Below are positions 34,174-42,469 of a stretch of DNA of 64,000 bases, one piece after another. The stretch is taken from the NCBI GenBank assembly GCA_015058625.1, contig SVCA01000008.1:1-64000 (forward strand), written 5' to 3'. The position numbers and the translations under genes were made by a program. Positions within the stretch are counted from its first letter, which is position 1. Each line of letters opens with the position of its first letter. Source of the stretch: Pseudoselenomonas ruminantium (GTDB lineage: Bacteria > Bacillota > Negativicutes > Selenomonadales > Selenomonadaceae). The notes below the pieces were generated by a model, which was given only the letters and a program-made list of their open reading frames with translations, had not been told where the DNA came from and did not search any database.

Positions 34174-34949
34174 CAGATTCTCCTACCATACACATTAGAG
34201 TCTTTCAAGCGTTGCATATTTTTCAATTTCATATATTTAACCATTACGTACATTGCAGCCATAAAAGACATTACTAACCCTAAAAAACCATCCCGTATTC
34301 CCTGTTTTAATATATACGATTTCAAAAAAGCCCCAAATGAATGCAGGAATATGGCTAATGAGGTTATTTTTTTTTCTTTAATCATCATTTCTTTAGCTGA
34401 TAATGATGTATAATTATTAAATTTCGAAAAATACTGTTCCCAAGTTTTATACGTGCAATGTCTTAGACAATCTCTTAAATATTTTTTAGGCCACTCAGAT
34501 TCAACATGTTCATGAACTATCCCTACCCATCTACTTCCTTGTCGCGGAAAAAATCGACATACATAATCTGGTCTATGTGCACCATAACGCATTAATTGTC
34601 CAAATAAAATATTTTTACGTTCAACACTATAAGTGCCCTTATTATCACACTGTACTATATGCCTAATTTGATCTTTCGCCATGGATGTTATCCGTTCATC
34701 TGCATCAAGAAAAAAAACCCATTCCATATTGGTCTGTGTTAGAGCGAAATTTCGTTGTCCTGCAAACCCGTTTTCGTCCATTGGATGACTAACGAACTTT
34801 GCTCCATGCTTTTCAGCCAGTTCCTGTGTCCTGTCTGTGCTGCCGGAGTCAATGATTACGATTTCATCAGCAAAGGCGGCACTCTCCATCGCCCCTTCTA
34901 TATTGGCCTCTTCATTTTTCGTGAGGATTATCACTGCTAATCTTGGCAT
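34173..34949 (-). CDS. Glycosyltransferase family 2 (WaaE/KdtX-like)
   Basis: This 258-residue GT-A transferase has the AVIILTKNEE nucleotide site, the IIDSGSTDRT segment and the DADER metal motif, a pattern seen in LPS core glucosyltransferases of the WaaE type. A hydrophobic stretch lies near the C-terminus. ATG 34949 is chosen over a TTG at 34982 because family members start with this segment. Its stop overlaps the ATG of the following GT4 gene. It contains an A9 tract on the coding strand (34367-34375). Confidence 0.85.
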   Translation of the reverse strand: MPRLAVIILTKNEEANIEGAMESAAFADEIVIIDSGSTDRTQELAEKHGAKFVSHPMDENGFAGQRNFALTQTNMEWVFFLDADERITSMAKDQIRHIVQCDNKGTYSVERKNILFGQLMRYGAHRPDYVCRFFPRQGSRWVGIVHEHVESEWPKKYLRDCLRHCTYKTWEQYFSKFNNYTSLSAKEMMIKEKKITSLAIFLHSFGAFLKSYILKQGIRDGFLGLVMSFMAAMYVMVKYMKLKNMQRLKDSNVYGRRI

Positions 34950-35018
34950 GTTGTCCTGTTCTCCACTTACACTCTTTTCCAAATACTAACATCTAATTAT
35001 ACTACATCCTGAAAAAAA

Positions 35019-35041
35019 AATCCGCACTTTCCGTGCGGATT
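35019..35041 (-). terminator. Terminator of the lactate permease gene
   Basis: The 9-bp stem AATCCGCAC/GTGCGGATT is followed on the minus strand by a run of T (A9 on the plus strand). It separates the permease from the downstream glycosyltransferases. Confidence 0.85.
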
Positions 35042-35074
35042 GGTTATTTTATTTACTTTTATTTACTTATCAAC

Positions 35075-36613
35075 CTATAACAAACTACCACCAAAGTAGA
35101 CTAGAATCCCCAGCATAACGATAAAGGGAAGATAAACCTTCATTGTCAGTGCCAGCAGATGGCTTTCACTGCCCCTGCCAGCAATACCAATAGCAGCAAC
35201 GCCAATAGCTATGCTCTGAGGAGCAATGAGTTTTCCTGCGCACGCTCCCGTAGCATTGGCAGCGGCAATCCATATCTGCGTATTCAGCGGTGCACCTATA
35301 GCGATAGCCGCATCCATCTGCAACTTGCCCAACAGGATGCAAGTTGAGGTAGCCGATCCCGTAATAAAGCCGCCTACCGAACCAATGAACGCCGCAATAG
35401 CCGGATACATCAATCCCGTAGCTGCTACGGTATGATCTGCGATGGTTGTGGTCATACCACTGTACCCCATAACTTTTGCCGTGGCGATAATGCTGATAAT
35501 AGTGATAAATGTAGGGCGCAGGCTGACCATAGTTTTCCGCAGGACGCTTATCATATCACCCAACGGAGTTTTTTGAATAAAACCGCTCACAAATGTAGCG
35601 AAAAAAATCACCATGCCCGGCGTCGCCAGCCAATGGAAGGTATAAGGCATACCGCCCTCACCACGATAAATCAGAACCGACGTCCTCACCTGCGTGATAG
35701 ACTCATAGATTGTAGGTACAAGCCTGCTGGTCAAGAGGAGCAGAATAAAAATCATTACATAGGGCAGCCAGGCCATAAATGCCTGTTTGCCAGCTACTGT
35801 CGCAATTTCCTCCCGTGCCAATACATAAGCTGGATCACGAACGGGAAATAATTTTACCGCACCAATAATTGCGCCCATGGTGCAAAGAGCACCTGCCACG
35901 CCCGCAAGCTCCGGTCCCATAAAGTACGATACTCCAAGCTGCGCTAGCACATAACTAAACCCTGCCGCCAGACAGACAGGTATCATCCCATGCAATGCCT
36001 TAACACCGCCCTCCGCAATGACAACCATCAGGAAAGGACAAAACAGTCCCAATATGCTGAGCTGCAAGGCCACATAAGTTGCCAGCTGAGCAGAGTCCGT
36101 TCCCATAATTCCAGATAGTGTTACCAAGGGAATACCAATGGAACCATAGGCAGAGGGCACAAAGTTTGCCACCAGACATACAGCCACAGAACTTACAGGA
36201 TTAATCCCCATCCCTGCCAACATACTTGCCGGAATAGCTACAGCCGTCCCAAAACCCGCCATGCCCTCCAGAAAGCCGCCAAAGCCAAAGGCAATCAGGA
36301 GAATCAGTACTCGGTAATCGCTGCTGACCGAATTCAGCATGGCCTTAATAATCTCCATACCACCAGTATGCACAGATAAATGATAAGTGTAGATTGTGGC
36401 AGTAATGATCAAAAGAATCGGCCAACAAGCCAGTGCAGTCCCTTCTAAAAAAGCACTGGCCATATAGTCGGCAGGCATGCCAAAGTTCATCACACTTGCA
36501 ATTAGTGACAACAAGAGAGCCACCGGACAGGCTTTCCATGCCGCCATCTTTAGGCCAGACAATGCCAGAATCAACCAAAGGATCGGGAGAATTGCGAAAA
36601 ACAGCAGAGTCAT
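35075..36613 (-). CDS. L-lactate permease family transporter
   Basis: This 512-residue inner-membrane protein has about 12-13 spans and belongs to the LctP family, with a glycine-rich GFGGFLEGMAGFGTAVAIPASML segment. It would exchange lactate or glycolate with protons. ATG 36613 is preferred to GTG 36622, which overlaps the GAGGTGAG ribosome site. It sits between an LtaS-like gene and glycosyltransferases without an obvious link to LPS, and is followed by a strong terminator. Confidence 0.9.
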   Translation of the reverse strand: MTLLFFAILPILWLILALSGLKMAAWKACPVALLLSLIASVMNFGMPADYMASAFLEGTALACWPILLIITATIYTYHLSVHTGGMEIIKAMLNSVSSDYRVLILLIAFGFGGFLEGMAGFGTAVAIPASMLAGMGINPVSSVAVCLVANFVPSAYGSIGIPLVTLSGIMGTDSAQLATYVALQLSILGLFCPFLMVVIAEGGVKALHGMIPVCLAAGFSYVLAQLGVSYFMGPELAGVAGALCTMGAIIGAVKLFPVRDPAYVLAREEIATVAGKQAFMAWLPYVMIFILLLLTSRLVPTIYESITQVRTSVLIYRGEGGMPYTFHWLATPGMVIFFATFVSGFIQKTPLGDMISVLRKTMVSLRPTFITIISIIATAKVMGYSGMTTTIADHTVAATGLMYPAIAAFIGSVGGFITGSATSTCILLGKLQMDAAIAIGAPLNTQIWIAAANATGACAGKLIAPQSIAIGVAAIGIAGRGSESHLLALTMKVYLPFIVMLGILVYFGGSLL

Positions 36614-36658
36614 GACGCTCACCTCTTTGCTCCTAAAATTTTCTGATTATTATTAGGA

Positions 36659-38692
36659 TTAGTTCGGCAAAGAATCTATTAATTCCTTTTTCATCAGTAG
36701 TAATTCTGGATGTTTTACAAAATAACCGCTGACTTCACAATAAGCATCCCGTTCGTCCATATAAACTACCTGATGCTCTAGTGGCAGCTTCTCCTTTGAC
36801 ACTTTCAGAGACTGACACACGTTGCTCCTATAATCCCCCACCATCTCCTCTGTCAAATAACAATATGGTGTAACCACATGGTCTATATGTTCCGTAAGAG
36901 CAGGGAATAGTGAATAATACTCATGTCCTTGCGGAGCAATCAACTCAATGATAGTTGGCAATATGTTCAAGTGCCCACCAATCGTATTGCCTGCCAGCAT
37001 TTCCGGTGTGAGTTCACGATGATACATGGCAAAGGAAGTAAGCACCTGTTCCCGCAAAGTTGGTTCCTCCCGGTCGGTAACCCCGAACTGATAAGGAATA
37101 AGCCCCGTAGTATGATCGCCTGTAACAATAAACAAAGCATCCGGATATTTTTTTTGCATACGCTCAATAAAAGCACAAAGTGCTTGATCCGTATACCAGA
37201 TTCCCTGCATTTTGCGGCTCTCCCGTTTGTCTCGTTTTAAAGCCGCAGGCGCCTCCGGCATAATCCTTTCCAAATCAGCACCATACTCATCATAAGGCAT
37301 ATTATAAGGTCCATGATTGGAGGTCGTATACAGGAAATGGAATTCATAATCCTCTGGATTCCCAGCTTCTATTCTCTTAGCAGCTGCATCCAAAAACAGA
37401 TGGTCATACACGCCCAGCCAGGTGCTAGGCGCATCTTTTGCGCAAATGTCCGGGCCCCCATGTGCAACATCAAATCCCACAGCTGGCACAAAGTGTTCCA
37501 AACTTCCCCAGTTTAATCCACCGCCATACCAAAATTCCGTACGATAGCCCAGCTTCCGCAATTGCACAGGCAATGACACAGGTAAATACCCCTGCCAAAA
37601 GGACCGATTTTCATTTAATTCCAAACCTGTATCATAAATACCAGATAACAGACTAGCCAAAGATGGTGCTGAAACCATCCCACCTGGCAAGAAATTATTT
37701 ATCGCTACCGTATGTTCATTTTTACGGAATTTTTGACTGGCCTCCATCAGATTCAACTTCTGATAGATGTAATCGAAGGGCGCCTGCCCATGACTCTCAG
37801 CAAAAAGGAAAAATATTTTCCGTGGTTTGTTTATTTTGGCTCCATTAGCCTGCCGTTTGAAACATTCCAAAGGTGCTAGCCAATCTGTCGTAGGTGGCAA
37901 AATTGTTGCCATTATCTCCCGCGACTCTTCCTCCGTATGCTGCAAAGATTCACAAATGCCATTACGCCAAGCCAATTTCAATGCCACTAAAGCATCCAAT
38001 GTCATTTTCCCTAAGAATTCATCTTTTTTCACATCCACCGGTACTTCATCCCATTCCGGTTTTTTCCGATGTTCAAAGGTTCCACCATAACGCAGCCAAT
38101 AAAAGAGCAGCACCGCCATAACAAAAACTACAGTATTCAAAGCATATTGCATCCATACAGGCTGTACACTAACATACCCCAGCTTGGGCAACTGGCAAAT
38201 AGCATAAGATACCCATCCCATGACAACTGCATAAGGAATAAAACCTGCTAAAATCCAACCACCATGATTTTGATTAAAAAAGATATCGGCAAAATTCTTC
38301 TTATCTGCATTCCCCCCCAAACGCACTAACGAGTTAAAGATATCATGGAAATGATAATAAAAAATCATATTCGCCCAGGATGCCAAATATATCACCGTCA
38401 AATACAGCATAAACAAGCCTGTACGCACTTCAGCAGACACAACCTGATACCCGGGCAATAAAGATGCCGGTATAGATACCAGTATCATCCCCAGCAAAAA
38501 AACATAGGCGTTAAAGTCCATGCCCCACCAAAAGCCATAACGGAAACAACCACGTAATCTCGCCCAGTTTCGTTTGGATTCTTTTGGCCCATACAGGGCA
38601 ATAAATAAGCACCTGAAACCTGCGCAAACTACTGCTGCCCATAAGCTGAGCAACAAATCACTTTGCAAGCCCGTAAAAAAAGTCTCAAACAC
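36659..38692 (-). CDS. LtaS-like sulfatase-fold transferase 1, with serine at the nucleophile position
   Basis: This 677-residue protein has about five N-terminal membrane spans (to residue 210) and a periplasmic alkaline-phosphatase/sulfatase-fold domain, as in LtaS and MdoB. It likely transfers a phosphoglycerol or phosphoethanolamine group to a surface glycan. Metal ligands are visible in FAESHG, in YTTSNHGPY and in VTGDHTTG. Aligned by eye with its paralogue at 42470, the usual Thr nucleophile (GDFTS) is replaced by Ser (GMVSA). It starts with GTG behind GAGGAGAA. It lies directly after gmhB in the LPS run. Confidence 0.82.
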   Translation of the reverse strand: MFETFFTGLQSDLLLSLWAAVVCAGFRCLFIALYGPKESKRNWARLRGCFRYGFWWGMDFNAYVFLLGMILVSIPASLLPGYQVVSAEVRTGLFMLYLTVIYLASWANMIFYYHFHDIFNSLVRLGGNADKKNFADIFFNQNHGGWILAGFIPYAVVMGWVSYAICQLPKLGYVSVQPVWMQYALNTVVFVMAVLLFYWLRYGGTFEHRKKPEWDEVPVDVKKDEFLGKMTLDALVALKLAWRNGICESLQHTEEESREIMATILPPTTDWLAPLECFKRQANGAKINKPRKIFFLFAESHGQAPFDYIYQKLNLMEASQKFRKNEHTVAINNFLPGGMVSAPSLASLLSGIYDTGLELNENRSFWQGYLPVSLPVQLRKLGYRTEFWYGGGLNWGSLEHFVPAVGFDVAHGGPDICAKDAPSTWLGVYDHLFLDAAAKRIEAGNPEDYEFHFLYTTSNHGPYNMPYDEYGADLERIMPEAPAALKRDKRESRKMQGIWYTDQALCAFIERMQKKYPDALFIVTGDHTTGLIPYQFGVTDREEPTLREQVLTSFAMYHRELTPEMLAGNTIGGHLNILPTIIELIAPQGHEYYSLFPALTEHIDHVVTPYCYLTEEMVGDYRSNVCQSLKVSKEKLPLEHQVVYMDERDAYCEVSGYFVKHPELLLMKKELIDSLPN

Positions 38693-38710
38693 TAATCCAT
38701 TCTCCTCTGC

Positions 38711-39205
38711 TTATAAAGTACTCTTTATACCTGTCAGCAAACTTCCCTGCTTATAATGTATCCCTCGTAAGCCAGAACGCTGAGCACATTCCATATCACT
38801 GCTGCTATCCCCTACAAAGAAAGAGTTCGACCTGTCAATATTAAATTCTTTACAGGCTGCATCAATCATTCCGGTAGCAGGTTTACGACAGTTACACGTT
38901 TTTGTATAAGCGGGGATTTCCCCTTGTGGATGATGTGGGCAGTAAAAGAGCGCATCTAAATGCGCTCCGATTTGCTCCAGTTCTTTGTTCATCCAGTCGT
39001 AGACTGCTTTTACATCTTCTTCAGGATAGTAACCTCTGGCCACGCCGCTTTGGTTGGTGACGAGAATGGCCAGGTATCCCTTGTCGTTGACATATTTTAT
39101 GGCCTCTTTGGCACCCTCTATCCAGATGAAGTCCTCGGGGCGATGAAGATAGGCAATGTCTACGTTGAGGGTTCCGTCACGGTCGAAAAAGACCGCTTTG
39201 TTCAC
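38711..39205 (-). CDS. gmhB: D-glycero-beta-D-manno-heptose 1,7-bisphosphate 7-phosphatase
   Basis: This HAD-type phosphatase removes the 7-phosphate from heptose bisphosphate in ADP-heptose synthesis. Seen are FFDRDGTLN, LVTNQSGVARG, the zinc site (CPHH...CNCRKP) and FVGDSSSDME. The start is unclear: GTG 39205 gives a normal N-terminus but its ribosome site is poor; the frame stays open to a GTG at 39277 that would overlap hldD and add about 24 residues encoded by an inserted repeat (39201-39253). The catalytic part is intact either way. Confidence 0.88.
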   Translation of the reverse strand: MNKAVFFDRDGTLNVDIAYLHRPEDFIWIEGAKEAIKYVNDKGYLAILVTNQSGVARGYYPEEDVKAVYDWMNKELEQIGAHLDALFYCPHHPQGEIPAYTKTCNCRKPATGMIDAACKEFNIDRSNSFFVGDSSSDMECAQRSGLRGIHYKQGSLLTGIKSTL

Positions 39206-39253
39206 CTCATCCGAGCGCTGCGCGCCCACCTTCCCCTCAAGGGGAAGGCTTTT
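39201..39253 (-). repeat. Zeta repeat, copy 1
   Basis: CACCTCATCCG, a short variable stem (AGCGCTGCGCGCCC) and TTCCCCTCAAGGGGAA make this 53-bp unit. It matches the repeat at 40256-40310. It begins at the hldD stop codon and runs into the presumed start of gmhB. Confidence 0.7.
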
Positions 39254-40238
39254 ATTCGTTGTAGTCAAAGTAACCACCTTTATTGAGGAAGTCTACATAT
39301 TCCTTGACGGCATCGTTCATTTCATGGAAGCCTTCGTTGTAGCCAGCGGCGAGAAGGTTCGTGGTATCGGCTTCGGTGAAGTTCTGGTATTTTCCCTTGA
39401 GCACTTCGGGGAATTCACGATAGGCGATTTCGCCCTTGCCCAAAGCCTCGATAACAGCCTCTGCCACTTCGTTGTAATTATGGGCATGGCCTGTACCGCA
39501 GTTGTAGATACCACTCTTGCCCTTGTTTTCCCAGAACCAAAGATTTACATTGACTACATCCTTGACGTAGACAAAGTCACGGCGCTGCTCACCATCTTTG
39601 ACCGGCTGGCCGTTAATCTCGCCCCAGCCTTTGAACAGGCGGGCCTTGCCTGTTTCGTTAACCTGATTGTAGAGCTGATAGAAGATGGAAGCCATCTTGC
39701 CCTTGTGGTGTTCCTGCGGGCCATAGACGTTGAAATATTTGAGGCCGACAATCTGGCTGTGTGCTTCAGGCATTACCTGACGCACATACCGGTCAAACGC
39801 CAGCTTGGAAAACGCATAGGGATTGAGCGCATCCTCGCACTCGTCCCCTTCGCGGAAACCATGCTTGCCGCTGCCATAGGTAGAGGCAGACGAAGCATAG
39901 AGAAAGGGAATACGATGCTGGAGGCAGAAATGTAGCAGGGACTTGGAATATTCGTAGTTCACCCGCATCATATAGTTGACATCATATTCCATGGTGTCGG
40001 AGCAGGCCCCTTCATGGAACACCGCATCAATATCCGTACCATCAAAATCATCATTTTCAATGCTCTGCAGGAAATCATCCTTATGCTGGTAATCAATGAA
40101 TTTGAGTCCCCGCAGATTCTTGTAGTTCTGACCGTCCTTCAAATCATCTACCACGAGAATATCCGTATGACCACGGCGATTGAGTTCCTTGACAATGTTG
40201 CTGCCGATAAAACCGGCACCACCAGTTACAATAATCAT
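39252..40238 (-). CDS. hldD: ADP-L-glycero-D-manno-heptose-6-epimerase
   Basis: This 328-residue short-chain epimerase inverts C6 of ADP-D-glycero-D-manno-heptose to give the LPS precursor. The NAD(P) motif GGAGFIGS is at the N-terminus and the catalytic Ser-Ser-x-Tyr-x(3)-Lys set is seen around ASSAST and PYAFSK. ATG 40238 with GGAGGA upstream is chosen; the open frame to 40286 runs through a repeat. The stop codon abuts zeta copy 1. Confidence 0.94.
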   Translation of the reverse strand: MIIVTGGAGFIGSNIVKELNRRGHTDILVVDDLKDGQNYKNLRGLKFIDYQHKDDFLQSIENDDFDGTDIDAVFHEGACSDTMEYDVNYMMRVNYEYSKSLLHFCLQHRIPFLYASSASTYGSGKHGFREGDECEDALNPYAFSKLAFDRYVRQVMPEAHSQIVGLKYFNVYGPQEHHKGKMASIFYQLYNQVNETGKARLFKGWGEINGQPVKDGEQRRDFVYVKDVVNVNLWFWENKGKSGIYNCGTGHAHNYNEVAEAVIEALGKGEIAYREFPEVLKGKYQNFTEADTTNLLAAGYNEGFHEMNDAVKEYVDFLNKGGYFDYNE

Positions 40239-40255
40239 GAAGAGTCCTCCTTTTT

Positions 40256-40310
40256 TCACCTCATCCGTCAGCCTGACGGCTGACACCTTCCCCTCAAGGG
40301 GAAGGCTTTA
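40256..40310 (-). repeat. Zeta repeat, copy 2
   Basis: CACCTCATCCGTCAGCC, its complement GACGGCTGA, and TTCCCCTCAAGGGGAA match copy 1 (39201). It fills the gap between hldA and hldD and abuts the hldA stop codon (40308-40310). Confidence 0.7.
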
Positions 40311-41285
40311 TCTCAATACTTCCAGCAGTTCCTCTTTGCTGACGGCATAAGTGCCCAGCTTGGCCACTACTACGCTGGCGGCCATATTGGCCATATAGGC
40401 GCTTACCTCCGGTTTCAGCCCTCCGGCAAGTCCCAGAGCAAACACGCCGATTACCGTATCCCCTGCACCGGACACATCAAAGACTTCCTGCGCTTTGGTG
40501 GGGATATGATACGCGCTATCCTGCGTCACTAATGACATACCAAACTCCGAGCGGGTAGCCAGCACCTGCTTGATACCGAACTTGCCCATCACATAGCGAG
40601 CCGCTTTCTCAATATCCTCATCCTGATTCTTGATTTTTTCCGGCAGTACGGCGCTGATTTCCTTAAAGTTCGGCGTAACATAATCTGCACCACGGTACTT
40701 GCCCCAAGCTGTCCCCTTCGGGTCTACCAGCACGGGAACACCATGGGCATTTGCAGCCTTGATAATCTGCTGACAGGTTTCCTCGGTGCAGGCTCCTTTG
40801 CCGTAGTCGGAGATAATCACTGCATCTACACTTTCATTCAAACGGGCTGCAACGAAATTATGGAGTCTGTCCGCATAAGGCCCAGTCATATCTTCGGCCT
40901 CTTCAAAATCCAGCCGAATCATCTGCTGATGACCGCCGATTACCCGAAGCTTGGTGGTCGTAGGCCTGTCAGTAGTAATAAGCCCCTTGAAGTCAATCCC
41001 CCGTGCGGTAAGTTTATCCGTAAGGCTCTGGCAGTGATAGTCCTCGCCCACATAACCAGCAATGCCAATCTTACAGCCTAAACGAGCAAGATTATGCGCC
41101 ACATTGGCCGCACCGCCCAAAGTTTCCTTTTGGCTGGTCACACGGGTTACCGGCACCGGTGCTTCCGGGGAAATACGGGTAACTTCACCGTAGTAATACT
41201 TATCGAGCATTACATCGCCTACCACCAGCACATGGCATTTTGCTGCGGGGCCGGCAATAAAATCATGCATTATCTGCTTATCCAT
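40308..41285 (-). CDS. hldA: Heptose 7-phosphate kinase (HldA/RfaE1 type), paralogue 1
   Basis: This 325-residue PfkB-family kinase phosphorylates D-glycero-D-manno-heptose 7-phosphate at C1. The family signs are GDVMLDKYYYGEVTRISPEAPVPV, TLGGAANVA, and the catalytic DVSGAGDTV motif. It is one of two HldA-like proteins in this cluster (the other is at 45907-46893). It precedes hldD and gmhB. AGGAGAA lies 9 bp before the ATG. Confidence 0.88.
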   Translation of the reverse strand: MDKQIMHDFIAGPAAKCHVLVVGDVMLDKYYYGEVTRISPEAPVPVTRVTSQKETLGGAANVAHNLARLGCKIGIAGYVGEDYHCQSLTDKLTARGIDFKGLITTDRPTTTKLRVIGGHQQMIRLDFEEAEDMTGPYADRLHNFVAARLNESVDAVIISDYGKGACTEETCQQIIKAANAHGVPVLVDPKGTAWGKYRGADYVTPNFKEISAVLPEKIKNQDEDIEKAARYVMGKFGIKQVLATRSEFGMSLVTQDSAYHIPTKAQEVFDVSGAGDTVIGVFALGLAGGLKPEVSAYMANMAASVVVAKLGTYAVSKEELLEVLR

Positions 41286-41288
41286 CTG

Positions 41289-42467
41289 TTAAAATTCTCC
41301 TTTGGATAGTTCAATCACACGACACCGATAATCGCCCTTATGGGATGGCAATTTATAGGCAGGCTTCCCTTGGAATTTTTCCAGCAGTTCCTCTGCATAA
41401 TACAGCGCCGCCGCCACAGGAATATTCTTCATGCAGGCCAGATTCTCCGCGCCTGTTTTCGGGCATTTATGAATGCCGCAGGGATGGCAAGATTCCGGTG
41501 ACTTCAACAGCACCGAACGGCCATCATAGGGATAGAAGCCCGGCACAGGCGAAGCGCCAAACATGGTAATCACCGGCAGGTTCATGGCCACGCCAATATG
41601 CATGGGGCCAGAATCCGTGGTCAGGAACAGACTGCATTTGCGCAGAAGTCCCGCCAATACAGCCAGACTCACCTTACCTGTAAAGATATGCAGAGCTTCG
41701 CTGTCCTTATGCTGCATCTGGCTGATGCATTTATTGACAATATCCAAGTCCATAGGCCCGCCAAAGAAGGCAATCTTATACCCCTGTTCAATAAACTTAT
41801 CGGCACACTGGGCAAAATAAATATCCGGCCAGCGCTTGGTTTCCCAGCTTGCTCCGATATTTAAGGCAATAACCTTATCCTCAGACGTAAAATGCTCCTG
41901 CCAAAGCGCATCTGCCTTTTGCTGATTTTCCGGGCTTAACGCCATTTCCAAACCACCATCATCGGGCTCAATGCCCAAAGTCTGCCGCAAAACATTCAAG
42001 TGGGCATGTACCTGATGTTCCCAGCCCGGCACATAACGATGCGGCGGCAAGATGCCTCCCGGTCCCCAACCGATATGATGGGCAATGGACGGATTCTGCA
42101 TCGTCTGGTCAAAAAACAAGGAAAACAACGGTTTGCTGTACCCCACAATGCGCTTGGCACCGCTGAAGGCTGCCACCGCCGAAGCCCGTTCATTGCGATG
42201 AAGATTGATGACCAAATCAAAATGCTGCGCCCGCACCTTGCGAATGAAATTCCATAGCTTAACAAGCCCCTTATCTTCACCTTTTTTGTCCATAAACAGG
42301 CATGCATCCAAATGCGGATTGCATTCCACCAACTCCCGCCAGCGGGTATCGGCCAGCAAAGTAAGGCGCGCCTGCGGATAGGCCTTGCGCAAAGCTCCTA
42401 GCACCGGCGTGGTCAGCATCAAATCGCCAATCTGCATGAGGTTTATGACCAGTATATTTTTATACAC
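41289..42467 (-). CDS. GT9-family heptosyltransferase-like enzyme
   Basis: This 392-residue GT-B transferase belongs to family 9 (ADP-heptose:LPS heptosyltransferases): N-terminal NLMQIGDLMLTTPVLGALRKAYP, a central NIGASWETKRWP, and the TTDSGPMHIG motif of the donor site. A cysteine-rich segment (CHPCGIHKCP) near the C-terminus is common in these Negativicute proteins. It starts at GTG 42467 after GAGGAGAA. It likely adds the second heptose or a related sugar. Confidence 0.87.
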   Translation of the reverse strand: MYKNILVINLMQIGDLMLTTPVLGALRKAYPQARLTLLADTRWRELVECNPHLDACLFMDKKGEDKGLVKLWNFIRKVRAQHFDLVINLHRNERASAVAAFSGAKRIVGYSKPLFSLFFDQTMQNPSIAHHIGWGPGGILPPHRYVPGWEHQVHAHLNVLRQTLGIEPDDGGLEMALSPENQQKADALWQEHFTSEDKVIALNIGASWETKRWPDIYFAQCADKFIEQGYKIAFFGGPMDLDIVNKCISQMQHKDSEALHIFTGKVSLAVLAGLLRKCSLFLTTDSGPMHIGVAMNLPVITMFGASPVPGFYPYDGRSVLLKSPESCHPCGIHKCPKTGAENLACMKNIPVAAALYYAEELLEKFQGKPAYKLPSHKGDYRCRVIELSKGEF

Positions 42468-42469
42468 GT

